Notes: generated by a model from the letters alone, not told the origin. Positions 39,243 to 50,357 are shown, counted from the stretch's first letter. The stretch is 64,000 nucleotides of DNA from Phylloscopus collybita (GCA_027886175.1 JAJNNQ010000009.1:13179501-13243500); one strand, 5' to 3'. Program-made: numbers and translations.

Positions 39243-41596
39243 CTGCTACAGAAATATTAAGGTATATTGATAACTCTAGGAAGTTATGATTTTTCTTACT
39301 CTGAGCATTTGCTGATACATTTTTTAATCCTAGGGTGGCAAAAAGCCTGCATGCCAATAACAGCTTCTGAGAGATGATATCTTTTTTAACTCTGCTATGT
39401 TTCCTGTAATTTTTCCCCCAAATGACAAGCTAAGAGGTTTGCTGAGGCTGATGCTGATTTGTAAAGGTCCCATGTAAAGAATAATGCAGTGTTCTTCCCT
39501 TGATGCATCTCCAGTAGTTACTCCAAGTACTTCAACACATCGGAACACAGAGAGCACCAGGAAAACAACCAGCTACTAACCATCAACTTCAAGGATGGCA
39601 AGTAGTATCCTTGTAAGTATCCTTACATGAAGTTCCCAGGGATTTTTTCAGAGTGAAATTACGAGTTTCTAAAACTTAAAAATAAAAAATATTTACTTGC
39701 TGGAATGTTGTCATACTGTTTGAATTAGAGGTTTGTTTAACACCTCTCTTTAGCCAACAGAATCAACCAGCTTCTTCCATGAATGATTTGTATTTAGGAA
39801 TCACTGCTCTGGTTCATACAGGTCCCAAGAAAGTCTGTGCTGCTCCTCCACTTACTTTAGAAGAAGTACACAGAAATTAAGTCAGATAATTTAGCAAAGT
39901 TAGATACTTAAAGTTAGGATGAGAGACTATTTTATTGTGCTTCAGCCTGAAATAACCATCCTCGACCCTGTAAAAATATACTGTGGATACTTGCTTTTTA
40001 AAATCACTGCAGTAACTGAAATGGTCTGCTGCAGCTGCATCCTCTCCATATTTTATTTATGATTTCCCTTTTACCACAGATGACATTGTTAACAAAAAGA
40101 AGTTTGCCAGAAGTGTTGTAGTGGTTTAAGCAGGAAATCTGACCCTTTCTCTTTAAAAGCACAGCCAAGGCCCTGTTTTAGAGCGAGTGTGGTGTTTGGC
40201 TCTTGTCTGTGATCCAAGAGCTGCTGTATAAGAAAACCCAAACATTTTCCTCAAGCTCTGTTTCAGTGTCACTGCATTTAGTGTACTTTCATGAATGAGA
40301 TGGATTTAAGTAAGACAAAATCCTCAAATTATATTTTCTAGGTACTTTTTAAAGAGCAGTCAGTGTCAGAAACTTTCTGTTTCTGTTGTTAGTTTTCAGT
40401 GCTAGGAAACCATCTCTGAGCTAGTGGAGAGCTTTACAGTTCTTGCATCCAGTTGTTTATTACATTTTAAAATGCCTGTTACAGTACATAACTTCAAGAA
40501 ATGCTACCAAATTGTTAAAGAAAGCTACCATAAAGCATTTCTTCAATGTTGTCAGTGTTCTACATTTACAGAACCTTTAGGAAAGTGTGCCTTTAGGAAA
40601 GATTGTTTAAATTTGATACATAAAGTTTGATATGAAAAAGATATTTATGTGCCAAGGGATAAAAAGGTTGCTGGTTCTTGCAGTGCTGTACTTTTTGTGC
40701 CGTGAAGAGGGTATTTGATGAACCTCGGCAGCAGCAAGGAAATGTGGCCATTTTTAGTTACATAACCCTTAGCCTGGTGAGAGGTACTGAGGGAAGTGGT
40801 GCTGAGGCAAATACACAGGTGGTTTGGGAGGGAGTTACATTTGTCTAAGAAAGCCACTTGCTTTCAAGTGGTGAGTTCAGCTCCCTGTGCTAGTTGAGAC
40901 ATATTTAGAAATCTAATACTTGAGGCCAGTAGTTGGTAAAGCTGAGCCTCAGGCAGGAGATAACTTCTCCTTTTTCATCTCCTTCAGGCATCTCCTAGGA
41001 GAGAGAAAGAGGGATATGAAGATCACTCTGCATCTTCTAGGCTGGGCTAGAAGCACTTTTTGAAGCAAGTATGCATGAGTCAGTACACACCCAGTAGAAA
41101 GAAGTGTCAAGGAAACCACAGCTGACCTGTGTCAGCCTCAGTTAGCCCTCTTGCCAAAGATTTAGCCAGGTACACAAGAACGCCCACATTTCACTGCCAT
41201 AAGTTGTTTCATGGGGATTTTGAAGTCCAGGATAAACCATGCTGTTGTGATTTACTTCATCTGTGAGCACAGTACATCAGCCCTTGGGTTTTGCACAGGT
41301 GGCACAAGCTTTGTGCCAGGAACAAGTACAGCCGTGGCTGGCTTTCAGTCTGTGAAAGGCAAAGCAGGGCAGGAACCTGCAGTAACAGCAGCAACAACTG
41401 GAGTTGTGTAGATAGAAATGGAAAGCTTTCCCCAATGCTTGTGACCAAATACAGCTACTTTTTGCAAGCAAAACCAAAGTTATTTGGTGGGTAGAAGTGT
41501 TTTCAGCCCAACAGTGAAAGTGGGGAGAAAAGGGATTGAACACATCCCTGTGATCTGAATATTGCAGCAGGCTTTATGGATCACAGACGGGTTAGG

Positions 41597-41669
41597 TAAA
41601 ACAAACAAACAAACACCCAAACAAAAACCAAAACAAACAAAAACAAACAAAAAACTACAACAAAAAAAC
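41597..41669 (+). repeat. (CAAA)n-like simple repeat
   Basis: A stretch of AAAC/AAAAC units with few other bases. Confidence 0.9.
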
Positions 41670-42513
41670 CCCTAGACTATTCATACAGCATGTCCTGGCT
41701 CACATTATTCACTATTATATGGAATAATTAAACGGATACATATATTTTTAATCATTCCTTTATGGCAAAAAAGGTTTTTTTAACTTACTAAGCCTGTATG
41801 CTAAATAGTGTAATTTAACTGTTTGGGGAGAAAATGTTAGATGGAACTTCTCTCATGATCACTGTGCATATCTTGAAGCGTATCTCTCATGAGTAATTCC
41901 TGTGTTTTGTGACAGCCAGGTGTCAGCCACTGCTCAGGCAAACTGCAGTGAAGAATCCCAATGATCATCATGGAGGTTAGTGTCCAGTTCATAGAGATAA
42001 ATATGGTATATGTTCATTTTTCACTGAGAATAATGGGAATCTTTTATATATAGCTGTGAAAAGTTAAATAAGTAAGCCAAGACTATTTTTTAAGCTCCCC
42101 TCATCTGTCAGTACAATTCTAGTTCATTCAGATCTGCATAAATTATTTCTGTGCAAATACACTGCAACTCTACGTACCACTGCTGGAAGTAGGCCCCCTA
42201 ATGTGTTTTGGATTTGTGGTTTTTTTATAATTCTATTTCATATTGATCCACACTTAGTTGATTATATTATCTTCAAATTATTGGTTAAATACATTTAGCC
42301 TTGCTTAGGTTGCAAAACCACGAAGTTCTTCTGTTTTCTCATCCGCAGAGCAGCTTTTGAGATAATAATGTTTAAACGGTAAAATGTCAGGAGGGGAAAA
42401 GAAAGCCCAAACCCCTACGGTATGAGGGGTGTAAAGATAAGGCAGATATCTCTACTTGTACATATGAAATGGATCGCCGTGAAGCCGCTGCAGTCGCGTG
42501 TCCGTCTGCCCCC

Positions 42514-42625
42514 GCGCAGGCGCGCCCCCGCGCAGGCGCGCCCCCGCGCAGGCGCGCCCCCGCGCAGGCGCGCCCCCGCGCAGGCGCGCCCCCGCGCAGG
42601 CGCGCCCCCGCGCAGGCGCGCCCCC
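42514..42625 (+). repeat. Seven tandem 16-bp units with NRF1-like core
   Basis: Seven identical copies of GCGCAGGCGCGCCCCC, followed by a degenerate partial copy. Each contains GCGCAGGCGC, one base away from the palindromic NRF1 consensus GCGCATGCGC. The array sits 168 bp upstream of the CC2D2A start codon, within the CpG island. Confidence 0.95.
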
Positions 42626-42792
42626 GCGCTGCCCCGCTGCGGGCCGGCTCCCGCTCCCGCTCCCGGCCTGGCCGCGCTGCCGCCGCCATCGCCTTTCCCT
42701 TCTCGTCTGTTCCCTTCCCTTCTGTTCCCTTCCCGCTGCAGCCGCCGCACGCTGCGGCTCCCGCCGGGCCTCGGGCGGGGCGCAGCGGCACC

Positions 42793-42835
42793 ATGTCGGC
42801 AGCACGGCCCGGCGACGGCCCCGAGACAGTGCGCG
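42793..42835 (+). CDS. CC2D2A: CC2D2A coding exon 1 (start codon)
   Basis: First coding exon of coiled-coil and C2 domain-containing protein 2A, a component of the MKS/B9 complex at the ciliary transition zone, which gates protein entry into primary cilia; human mutations cause Joubert and Meckel syndromes. The ATG has a good context (GGCACCATGT), and 14 codons (MSAARPGDGPETVR) plus one base precede a consensus donor (GCG|GTGAGT). The leftover base, phase 1, fits the acceptor at 46,731 exactly, giving [11 protein letters not shown], which aligns with the human [10 protein letters not shown] region. Human CC2D2A has a leader of roughly 80 residues before this point, so either this bird form is shorter, or this is an alternative first exon, or small exons in between were missed. 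Confidence 0.75.
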
Positions 42836-43282
42836 GTGAGTGACTCCCAGCGGCGGGGCGCGGGCCCGCCGGGCTCTGGCTGCCGGCCCGTCGGTGTCGA
42901 GTCCCGGCGCCGCGGGCACTTCGTCCCGGCGCTGCTCCTTGGGCTCTGCGTCCGCTCCTTGGTTCCCTGCGGCCACGAACAGCAGCGCCGCGGCCGGAGG
43001 AGCCTGTCCGCTCCTCGCAGGCCTTCCTCGGGCGCCGGGGACAGCCCCGGGGTGGCCGCGGCTCTGTCTGTGTCAGCACCGGGGCAGCTCGGGCTGCGAG
43101 CGGACAGGCAGCGCTGCGCCCGAAAGACGTGCTCCTGTCGCATTTAATTATGGCTACATTGTGAAATGCCTTTGCGTTTTTCAGATATATTTATGTAGAC
43201 CTGCGGTATTTATATAATTGAACGTGAACTGGCCAGTCAGCCTTGTCTCCATCCCTGGGTAGGTGATGGAACAGATCGGACA

Positions 43283-43375
43283 TTCCTGTGAAAGCTGCTC
43301 TAGGTGACCCTGCCTTGCCATGGGGGTTGGACTGGATGATCTCCAGAGGTGCCTTCCAACCCTAATGATACTGTA
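43283..43375 (+). mobile_element. CR1 LINE 3' tail fragment
   Basis: A short CR1 3' end in sense: GGTGACCCTGCCTTGCCATG, then GGGGTTGGACTGGATGATCT, CCTTCCAACCCTAATGATAC. Only the 3' UTR part is present. It lies in CC2D2A intron 1 just after the CpG island. Confidence 0.9.
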
Positions 43376-44482
43376 AACCTCATAATTTGTGCTTGAAGTG
43401 TTTCTCATGGGTATGAAGATGTACAGATTTATTGACATGCTATTTTTACTGCCACACATTAAATACTCCTACGAAGTAGGAAAGTGTAAGGGGAGTGATG
43501 TGGTGGAGAACTGCTAGAACTGAATGTCTCATCTTCCTGCATGGGTTTATGGTTTACCTAAACAGGATGCATAAAAGAGCTAATTAAGAGCTGAATATTA
43601 AAAAATCAGTAGAGTGAAAATCTAGTGAAGTATAAGCATACTTAGTTTTTCATCAATGTCAAGTTTAACCAAAATAAAATGTATGTATTGTCCTTAAACA
43701 CATTTTAACAAAATATGGTACAGACAAATTTTTAAAGACATTTACAACTTAGGGATCTTTCCAGCTCTTCAGGGTCTGTGTACTTCTCTTCTGTATGTTT
43801 CTTGAGTCTCACTGTGCCAGCTTGTGCTGGGAAGTGCTATGCTGTTGACAGATGGAGTCCAAACAATTTTTAGAATTGATTGCACGGGGAAATTGAGGCA
43901 CCCTCTAGTGATGGTTATTTTCTTTTACAGAAGCTCGTTTTCCAAGAATAAACAGAATAGCTCAGTTGTACTCTTCAGAGGAAAACTAGTTGCTAGTTTC
44001 CGTATGTGATAAATGTTTTGTTTTCCTAAGTATTTTGCTCTGTTACTTTGCTTCCAAAATACCTGTAATTTTGCAAATTTTATATGATCAAGTGAAAAGT
44101 ACAGCATGTGGTACTCTGGATAGGCTGTAGCATTGGTTTACTTAATTGCAGTGTAATTCATCCATCTATTCAGTTGGTTTTTTTGAAATTGCATCTCACA
44201 TTTTGAGAAAGACTACACCTTGAGCTGAAGCCTTCATGTACCTACTCAAAACTTATTTCAATTACCCCCACCTCTCCGGGATTCAGTTTGACAGATTTAT
44301 AAATAATTTAAATGTCCGTGTTCTATATGTTGTAGTTTTGAATATGCTGACACTGCTGTTAGCTATTGTGTTGCCCAGTTATAAAGTAAGAGTAGATTTG
44401 AGTTTCTCACTCCTTTGTTAGGATGATGATCTGTGTATGAATTTCTGATTATCCTTTTCCTGCCAAGTGATAACTAACCATT

Positions 44483-44500
44483 AAAAAAAAAAAAAAAAAA
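44483..44500 (+). repeat. A18 homopolymer
   Basis: Eighteen consecutive A residues in CC2D2A intron 1. No obvious retroposed sequence lies in front of it. Confidence 0.9.
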
Positions 44501-46124
44501 GTAACTTCCCTTGCAGTTTTCCAGGTGCCATTGAAAAGTTCTACATAGTCTGTTTGCTCCACTATCTTGTTTCGGTTTTATTTTAATGCCTGTGATAATA
44601 CACATGACCTCTATTCTGAGGCTTTTTTAGTTTGTTGTAGTTGTCACCATATTATGTTAAATTTGTGGTGTTAAAAGTATACACAGCCCCTCATGCTTTT
44701 CTTCAGGAAGAGGGAACTGTATTTTAAAACAATTGAGAAGTAGATAATGTTTCTGGAATCATCAGTTTGTCACATCCCTCAGATAGGTGGTTTATTTTCT
44801 TCTAGCATGGAATGATTATCGTTCTCAGCCCACTATGGCAAGCTTTTCTTGAAACATGTCCATCAGCTACTTCTTCACTTAATATTCAGCATAATCTCTG
44901 AACTAGTCTTTCAAGCATTCAATCAGTCTCTACTATTTTTTAATGCAATCTGTTTGCAGAAATTCAATATTTTACTCTAATCCAATTATATGTGTGCTTA
45001 ATGCCTTTATATCTTTTTTAAATGGAATGACATGGCTGTATGTCAGCACACTAGTCAGACTAGTAAATAAGAGTTTCAGAAGAAGAATTGCTTTAAATAA
45101 AAAGTCTTTGTCTGGTAGTTATTACCTTGTGAAGCCAGCACAACAGCAGTGTTACTGTATCTTTTTCTTCATTGTTAGGTTTGTGTCCTACTATGCATTT
45201 GTGCAGTTTTTGTATCTTTGCCGTATGAAAAATACAGCAGTTTTTCTAGGATCTCTGCTGGAAGTTACCATTCACTATTTTCATTCAAGTAACTGATGCT
45301 TGGTCACAGCAGTAATGTGTCTTGTGCCTGCTTTCTGCATCCTTTGAAATACTTGCAGAAGTTGTGAGTCCCTGTCAGTGCAGAGAGCTTTGAAGCCACA
45401 CAGAGATCCAATGGCTTGGGCCCCCTCTGAGTGCAGATGAAAGCAAGGGAGAGCACTTATTAGATGATATTTTTATGATATTTTCAGATTCTCAGGTTTA
45501 ATTTTGGTTTGACCATGCAGCAAACCTATTAGATCTGCCTTACGTAAATTAGACTTCCAATGTAAAATATAGTGTGGATTTTTTTCATATAGCCTTGTAA
45601 TGGTGATCTTGCAAAGTAATATATTCATGGATATCAGTTTTAGTTTGTTCACTTCAAAGATATCTTTTGAAGTTGAGCACAACTTAGTTGACTGTAGAGT
45701 CCATTCACGTAAGCAGAGCAAAAGTGTACATCCAGAGAAATAAAGTAATGAAACCATTTTTTTTAATGTGGTCATTTTTTCAAAAAACTACAGTATCTCA
45801 CAGTATTTGATGCAAGTACCAAAGCCTTAAAATGGTTTTCTTTATATATAGGAAAGATAATGACTGTTGTCTCAAGGAACAGATTAATTAATAAAGAATT
45901 CTGCAGAACATAAGGTCAGGTGCTTTATGAGGTGCATAAAGTAGCAGCAGATTCTTTCTAATTTTGCACGTTTACACTGTTCACCTAGCTTGTCTGGAAG
46001 TATTAACAGAATGGTAAAGGATTTCAAACCGTCTAATCTGTTGCTTTCTAGTTTTCATTTATCAAAATGGAATTGAAATTACGCATTTACTACATGAAAT
46101 AGAATATGTTTTTGCATGCTAACT

Positions 46125-46196
46125 GAAGAGATTAAAATGGTAGAAAAAAATCACGAGAGGAAAATCTAAAGGTAACTCTACCATTTTAATCACTTC
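46125..46196 (+). repeat. Imperfect inverted repeat, miRNA-precursor-sized hairpin
   Basis: Arms at 46,125-46,144 and 46,177-46,196 pair over 20 positions with one A-A mismatch, including a perfect 15-bp core (GATTAAAATGGTAGA with its reverse complement). The loop is 32 nt. It lies in CC2D2A intron 1 in sense. It could be a MITE remnant, a structured RNA or chance. Confidence 0.8.
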
Positions 46197-46730
46197 CTTG
46201 TGTTTTCTGTACACAGATAAACACTATTGCACCATTAAAATCATTAATAAATCTTTTAAAGGTGTTAGATTGAGACAGACGCTGATAATTCCTGTAAAAT
46301 AGGGGGTTTGCACTTTGCACCTTGTTCATTCTTTTGAACGTTTCCAAATACAATGAATATTTCTTTTCTACAAATACAGGCAGTAAATTGTATAAGTTGG
46401 AAATATTAGAATTCTCCCAAATCCCTTGATGATGCTGAGTAGAATCAGTAATAGTGAGGTTTATCTTAATGTGTTTTTCTTTTCTAAATGATGGTTGACT
46501 AAAAGTGTGCCTAAGTATTTTTTACAGTGGTTCATAGTATATAATGAAAGATAGATCTGTTGCAGTTTAAATGCATTTAAATTATACTTTGTAAGGACTG
46601 GATTCAAAAAAGTGTTTCATTAATTGATATTCTTTCTGTTGGAACCTGGGACTGTGATATAAATGATTTTATTTTCCATACATTTCTTTCAGAAAATACT
46701 TAAACACGTTACCATTTTTCTCTGTTTCAG

Positions 46731-46819
46731 ACTTGCCACCTGTTCCTTCTACATCAAGGACAAGCTTTGCAGAGCTTTCTGTTAGGCAGCGAATGAGAGA
46801 GAAACTAAAAGCAGCAAAG
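46731..46819 (+). CDS. CC2D2A: CC2D2A coding exon 2
   Basis: Acceptor CTCTGTTTCAG, donor AAG|GTAAGA. The first two bases complete the split codon from exon 1, then 29 codons (residues 16-44) read [20 protein letters not shown] and on to REKLKAAK. This matches human CC2D2A [20 protein letters not shown] closely and is the strongest anchor for the gene's identity at its N-terminus. It ends in phase 0. Confidence 0.93.
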
Positions 46820-47323
46820 GTAAGAATCTTTCAGAAGTCCTGTTTGATTGACCTCAGTCTTATAAGCAACATCCATTTTACTTGCCTTGTGCTGTGTGAA
46901 TTTGAGTTGGGATATCTGCTTTTTTATTTCTGAAGCTGAAGGAGTACTCAGTTCATCAGTACATTTACTTTTTATATTGCTATTTTCTCTTCTAAAGTTG
47001 TTATTTAATTTGTTGATAGTAACATAAAAAGTATCATTTTTTGCAATTCAGATGATACAACCATTAGTAGTTCTTTCTGTGCTCTTCGTCAAAAAAATTC
47101 TTACACTATTTTGAAAGCAATGGATTTCTTTGTACGTTTGCTGTACAATTTAATAAGGCATATTAATATTGGGATCTGGAAAATCACTTAAACTGATTTT
47201 ATAATTAAAAGATTCTGTCCCTAACACAAATGCAAGTAAGTTTTGAGTTCCTGGGAATTACTGTTGCTTTGATCTATTTCTGTTTCTAATACAACTAGAC
47301 ATTTTTTTCATTTGTTTGCTTAG
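46820..47323 (+). other. CC2D2A: CC2D2A intron 2
   Basis: A 504-bp GT-AG intron with nothing else recognised. Confidence 0.9.
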
Positions 47324-47425
47324 ACAAAAGCTGAAATTACTTTATCACAAGAAGACTCCAGTCCACAACCAAGACACTTAAAAGGCATCAGAGAAAGAAA
47401 ACCAGGAGTCAGACGGGATAAAACG
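47324..47425 (+). CDS. CC2D2A: CC2D2A coding exon 3
   Basis: A 102-bp, phase 0-0 exon (residues 45-78) between acceptor TTTGCTTAG and donor ACG|GTAAAA. The peptide begins TKAEITLSQEDSSPQPRHLK and is basic towards its end. It corresponds to the poorly conserved human segment starting SKAESALLQE. It is probably disordered, with no known domain. Confidence 0.88.
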
Positions 47426-47697
47426 GTAAAAATGTGTATTGCACCTTGCTATTCTTATAAGAAGATAGTGAATGTGAAACATTAAAAAAATTGAATTCTG
47501 CACACTCTTGAAGATCAATTTCATTTATCAGCATTATGCTACTGTTTGAATTAGTAACCAGAAAAGAACCGTTCTGATTATTTTTTATTGTATATATTTA
47601 ACTGCTTCCATTGTAGTGTGGACTTCATGTGAAACTTCTGTCATTTAGAGGCTCATGACTTCTGTAACTTAAGATGCCTTGAAGTATTTAAAATTTA

Positions 47698-47763
47698 CTG
47701 TAACAGGAGCTTTATATAAATCTTTTAAATAAAGCTCCCACTGTAATAGAGCTTTATATAAAT
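47698..47763 (+). repeat. Short direct repeat with internal 10-bp hairpin
   Basis: CTGTAACAGGAGCTTTATAT and CTGTAATAGAGCTTTATATA are near-copies 43 bp apart. Between them an ATAAAGCTCC at 47,729-47,738 is the perfect reverse complement of GGAGCTTTAT at 47,706-47,715. It is probably a local rearrangement of AT-rich DNA. Confidence 0.75.
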
Positions 47764-49148
47764 TTGAACAGTGCAATTGTTGAATGCTGGATATTAACTT
47801 TATGTAATTGTATTTTATTGTATTTCCTTGTTAGCATTTTATATTGAGGTTTTTTTGTATAAATGTGTTCTTCGTTAGAAAAGAATTATTAAATAGAAAA
47901 GTATTAAAAAAGCAACAAAGGCTCTGCCTATGCGGAACTGGCACTCATACTCTTCAGAATTCACAAAGAGATTGCTTGCCTGTAGAAAATGTGTTCCAAA
48001 GAATGTGTATTCCCAGGAAATAACATTATATAGCAGTAACGCCTTTATATGGAATTCCAAGCAATATGATTTAGCCTGGCTAAATCACTTGTCTAGGGGA
48101 GATTTGCCATTTGATGTACATTGTGGGAAGAGCCTTGGCAATGTTATTTTATAAGTAATTATTACAGCTTTCAGTTAAGTAGTACTATTTTAATATATTT
48201 GTATTAGGAAAATGCAGAAGTGATAGCCTTATTAGAGTTTTTCGCTAATTTTGTATCAAGTAGGTGTGAAACCTTCCACATGTTGGTTTTGTTTCTTGTT
48301 CTTATTTATGCACAGGATATATTGTTTTGTTGTTAAACAGGTGGCCATCAAATTGACAGAGTTTGAGATTTTCTTTTTGATTTTATCATTTTGAAGTATA
48401 GATGTAATAGAGGTAAACTTGAGAAGTTTCTTCCTTTAATCTAACAATTCAGGCCACAAGGAAGAAAAATAGATAGAATGGAAGAACAGATAGAATGGTA
48501 GATGTGTTTTTGTTGGTTAAGCCTGATGAAAATCACTTTGAGACACTTAACTTGCTGAAGCAACCTCAGAACCAGTGGTCTTTACAGTCATCTGTGTGTA
48601 GGGACAGATAAGGCTTCAGGAATGGATAAACGTGATACCTCTTTGCTTGAAAAGGCAGGGGCGTGTCACCCATGGAGTTAGAGAGTAGCCTAGCAGTAAT
48701 TGTTTGAGAGAGTAAAATAAATAATCAGTTGTGTTTCAGCACCCAAGCAATGAACATCACCTTTTTTAAACAATACCAAAGAGGGTTTTCCTGGTTGCAG
48801 AGGGGCTTATCTGAGAAGTGCCCTGATCCTTACCTGGGCCACAGTCCCTGCCAGCAGCACCCCTGACACTGGGGCTGTCTGCCTGACCAGAGGGTTTGCC
48901 ATTGCTGCCTCCTTTCTCTCCCTTTGGACATCAGCATGGGGTTGCTTGTGTTCAGGAGTGCAGAAACAATGATCCTGCCAGCGCTGAAGACACCTACTTG
49001 TCATTTAGACAATGAACTATTTCTTTATACTCCACAGTCTATCTCTTGACCCAAAGGAACTAAGTAATAGTTGAATCCTTGTAAAATAAATATGCAATCT
49101 GTTTGTTACCATAGTGGTGATGTTTCTCTTTTGGTTTTTTGTTTGGGG

Positions 49149-49165
49149 TTTTTTTTTTTTTTTTT
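49149..49165 (+). repeat. T17 homopolymer
   Basis: Seventeen consecutive T residues in CC2D2A intron 3, about 95 bp before the exon 4 acceptor. Confidence 0.9.
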
Positions 49166-49258
49166 CTGTAAAAATGCAGTATCTAATAACTGTAGTCAAT
49201 TTATTTTTTATGATTCACAAAATGTACACTAAAACTTACGTATATGTGTTTTATGCAG

Positions 49259-49360
49259 TCTGATAATGATAAATTCAGGGAGGTGCCAGAGGGTGAATCA
49301 CACTTACCATCAAAAGTAAAGTTTCGTGATTCTGTAAAAAAGCTTAAGCAGAAGTCAACA
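49259..49360 (+). CDS. CC2D2A: CC2D2A coding exon 4
   Basis: A 102-bp, phase 0-0 exon (residues 79-112) between acceptor TTTATGCAG and donor ACA|GTAAGT. The peptide ends SKVKFRDSVKKLKQKST, matching human YSRVKFHDSARKIKPKPQ. It is lysine-rich, and no domain is assigned. Confidence 0.92.
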
Positions 49361-50183
49361 GTAAGTACCAATTCCTCCATTTCATTAATGAATAATTATT
49401 TAATTTAACCTTTATATGGCTTTGTGATTCTGTTTGAAGAAGCAGACAGAATTCAGTCTTAAGCAATGGAGAAGGTTTTATTTAATTTAAAAATTCACAA
49501 GAAGTATATGCCAACAATTGAAGTATATTAAAGGAACCTTCATCAATTATAAAAATGGCTTTGGATCATTTGATTAAAAAACCCAAAAAACCTGTAAATA
49601 CGTCTGGATGCAATTACTGGAGTTTGCAGGAAAAATGTGTCTTCTGTTTAAATCCTTTTTATTGAATGCCACCAGTTGGCATTTTACAAACAAAAAGCAT
49701 TTTACAGACTAATATATTGATATTTATTAACCACAAAGTACTACTGTTAATTCTTTTCTTAGAGGACTCATCCTAAAGCTAAGGGGTCCTGGATCCTTCA
49801 GAGGCAAAAGGCCATTAAAAATTTCTTTTCCTATCATTTACCTGAGTATCTGCAGTATGGCCAGGACTTAAACTTTGGTGTTCTGATTCACAAATGGCTT
49901 ATATTTAAAACAATAAGAAAGTTAAAATTAGACCGGGTAAATTTTTAAACAAACTTTGCAAGAAATATTGAATAAAATATATAGAAATAGAGAAAGTTTC
50001 ATGAATCATTTACAAATTTCAGTTAGCTTCAGCATTTGAGTGAGTTCTGTTTGAGATAATAATAATCTTGTAACAAATGTTTATGCATGCTGCTGTTTTC
50101 ATATTTTTAATGGGAAGATTTATTCACTTTATCTGATTTTCTTAAAAATACCATAATAAAGTATCTTTGTATTCTTTTTTTAG
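49361..50183 (+). other. CC2D2A: CC2D2A intron 4, containing a possible cassette exon
   Basis: An 823-bp GT-AG intron if the candidate cassette exon at 49,763-49,936 is skipped. Confidence 0.8.
49763..49936 (+). CDS. CC2D2A: Candidate in-frame cassette exon of CC2D2A
   Basis: Between exons 4 and 5 there is a 174-bp stretch bounded by a good acceptor (AATTCTTTTCTTAG) and a plausible donor (CGG|GTAAAT). It is open in phase 0 at both ends, adding exactly 58 codons without a stop. The peptide begins RTHPKAKGSWILQRQKAIKN and continues with aromatic and basic residues (FFSYHLPEYLQYGQ). The human reference protein as I recall it passes directly from the exon 4 to the exon 5 equivalent, so this would be an alternative exon. 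It may equally be a chance open stretch. I recognise no domain. Confidence 0.35.
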
Positions 50184-50357
50184 TTCCAGAATGATTTTCC
50201 TTCTGAGGAAGAAGCATATAATTTCTTTACCTTCAATTTTGATGCTGTACCAGAGAAAATGAAAGCTGGAGCCCGTAAAAAGAATGGATTAAATGAAGAA
50301 GAAGAGGCAGAAGAAGAATGTGTTGAAACTCATGAAGGTGAAGAAGAGGATGAAATG
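50184..50357 (+). CDS. CC2D2A: CC2D2A coding exon 5
   Basis: A 174-bp, phase 0-0 exon (residues 113-170) between acceptor TTCTTTTTTTAG and donor ATG|GTGAGA. It opens FQNDFPSEEEAYNFFTFNFD, nearly identical to human GFPSAEEAYNFFTFNFD, and ends in a glutamate-rich acidic run (NEEEEAEEECVETHEGEEED). The acidic stretch is also present in the human protein. Confidence 0.95.

Larger units (their letters stand above)
32664..42479. other. Intergenic stretch between C1QTNF7 and CC2D2A
   Basis: About 10 kb of AT-rich DNA between the C1QTNF7 3' UTR and the CC2D2A promoter. No exon, RNA gene or transposon was recognised. It includes a T20 run at 39,223-39,242 and an A/CAAA-rich patch at 41,597-41,669. 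It may hold cis-regulatory elements, which cannot be recognised without comparison to other genomes. Confidence 0.55.
42480..43140 (+). promoter_or_regulatory. CC2D2A: CpG-island promoter of CC2D2A
   Basis: The base composition changes sharply from AT-rich flanks to very GC- and CpG-rich sequence. The island spans the first coding exon and the start of intron 1, typical of a TATA-less housekeeping promoter. It contains a seven-copy 16-bp tandem repeat at 42,514-42,625 and C/T-rich sequence just upstream of the ATG at 42,793. The transcription start is not visible but should lie between the repeat and the ATG. Long open frames in several frames across the island are a by-product of the GC content and the repeat. 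Confidence 0.88.
42836..46730 (+). other. CC2D2A: CC2D2A intron 1
   Basis: GT-AG intron from GTGAGT to CTCTGTTTCAG. It contains a CR1 tail at 43,283-43,375, an A18 run at 44,483-44,500 and a 72-nt hairpin at 46,125-46,196. Small extra exons equivalent to the human N-terminal leader were looked for and not found, but could have been missed. Confidence 0.75.
47426..49258 (+). other. CC2D2A: CC2D2A intron 3
   Basis: A 1.83-kb GT-AG intron. It holds a short direct and inverted repeat cluster at 47,698-47,763 and a T17 run at 49,149-49,165. No other features were recognised. Confidence 0.88.

Noticed and set aside
42387..43217. Six overlapping long open frames on both strands around the CpG island
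   Set aside because: They are caused by high GC content and the 16-bp array, giving arginine/alanine/proline repeats in several frames. Only the short ATG exon with a proper donor fits the downstream CC2D2A exons.
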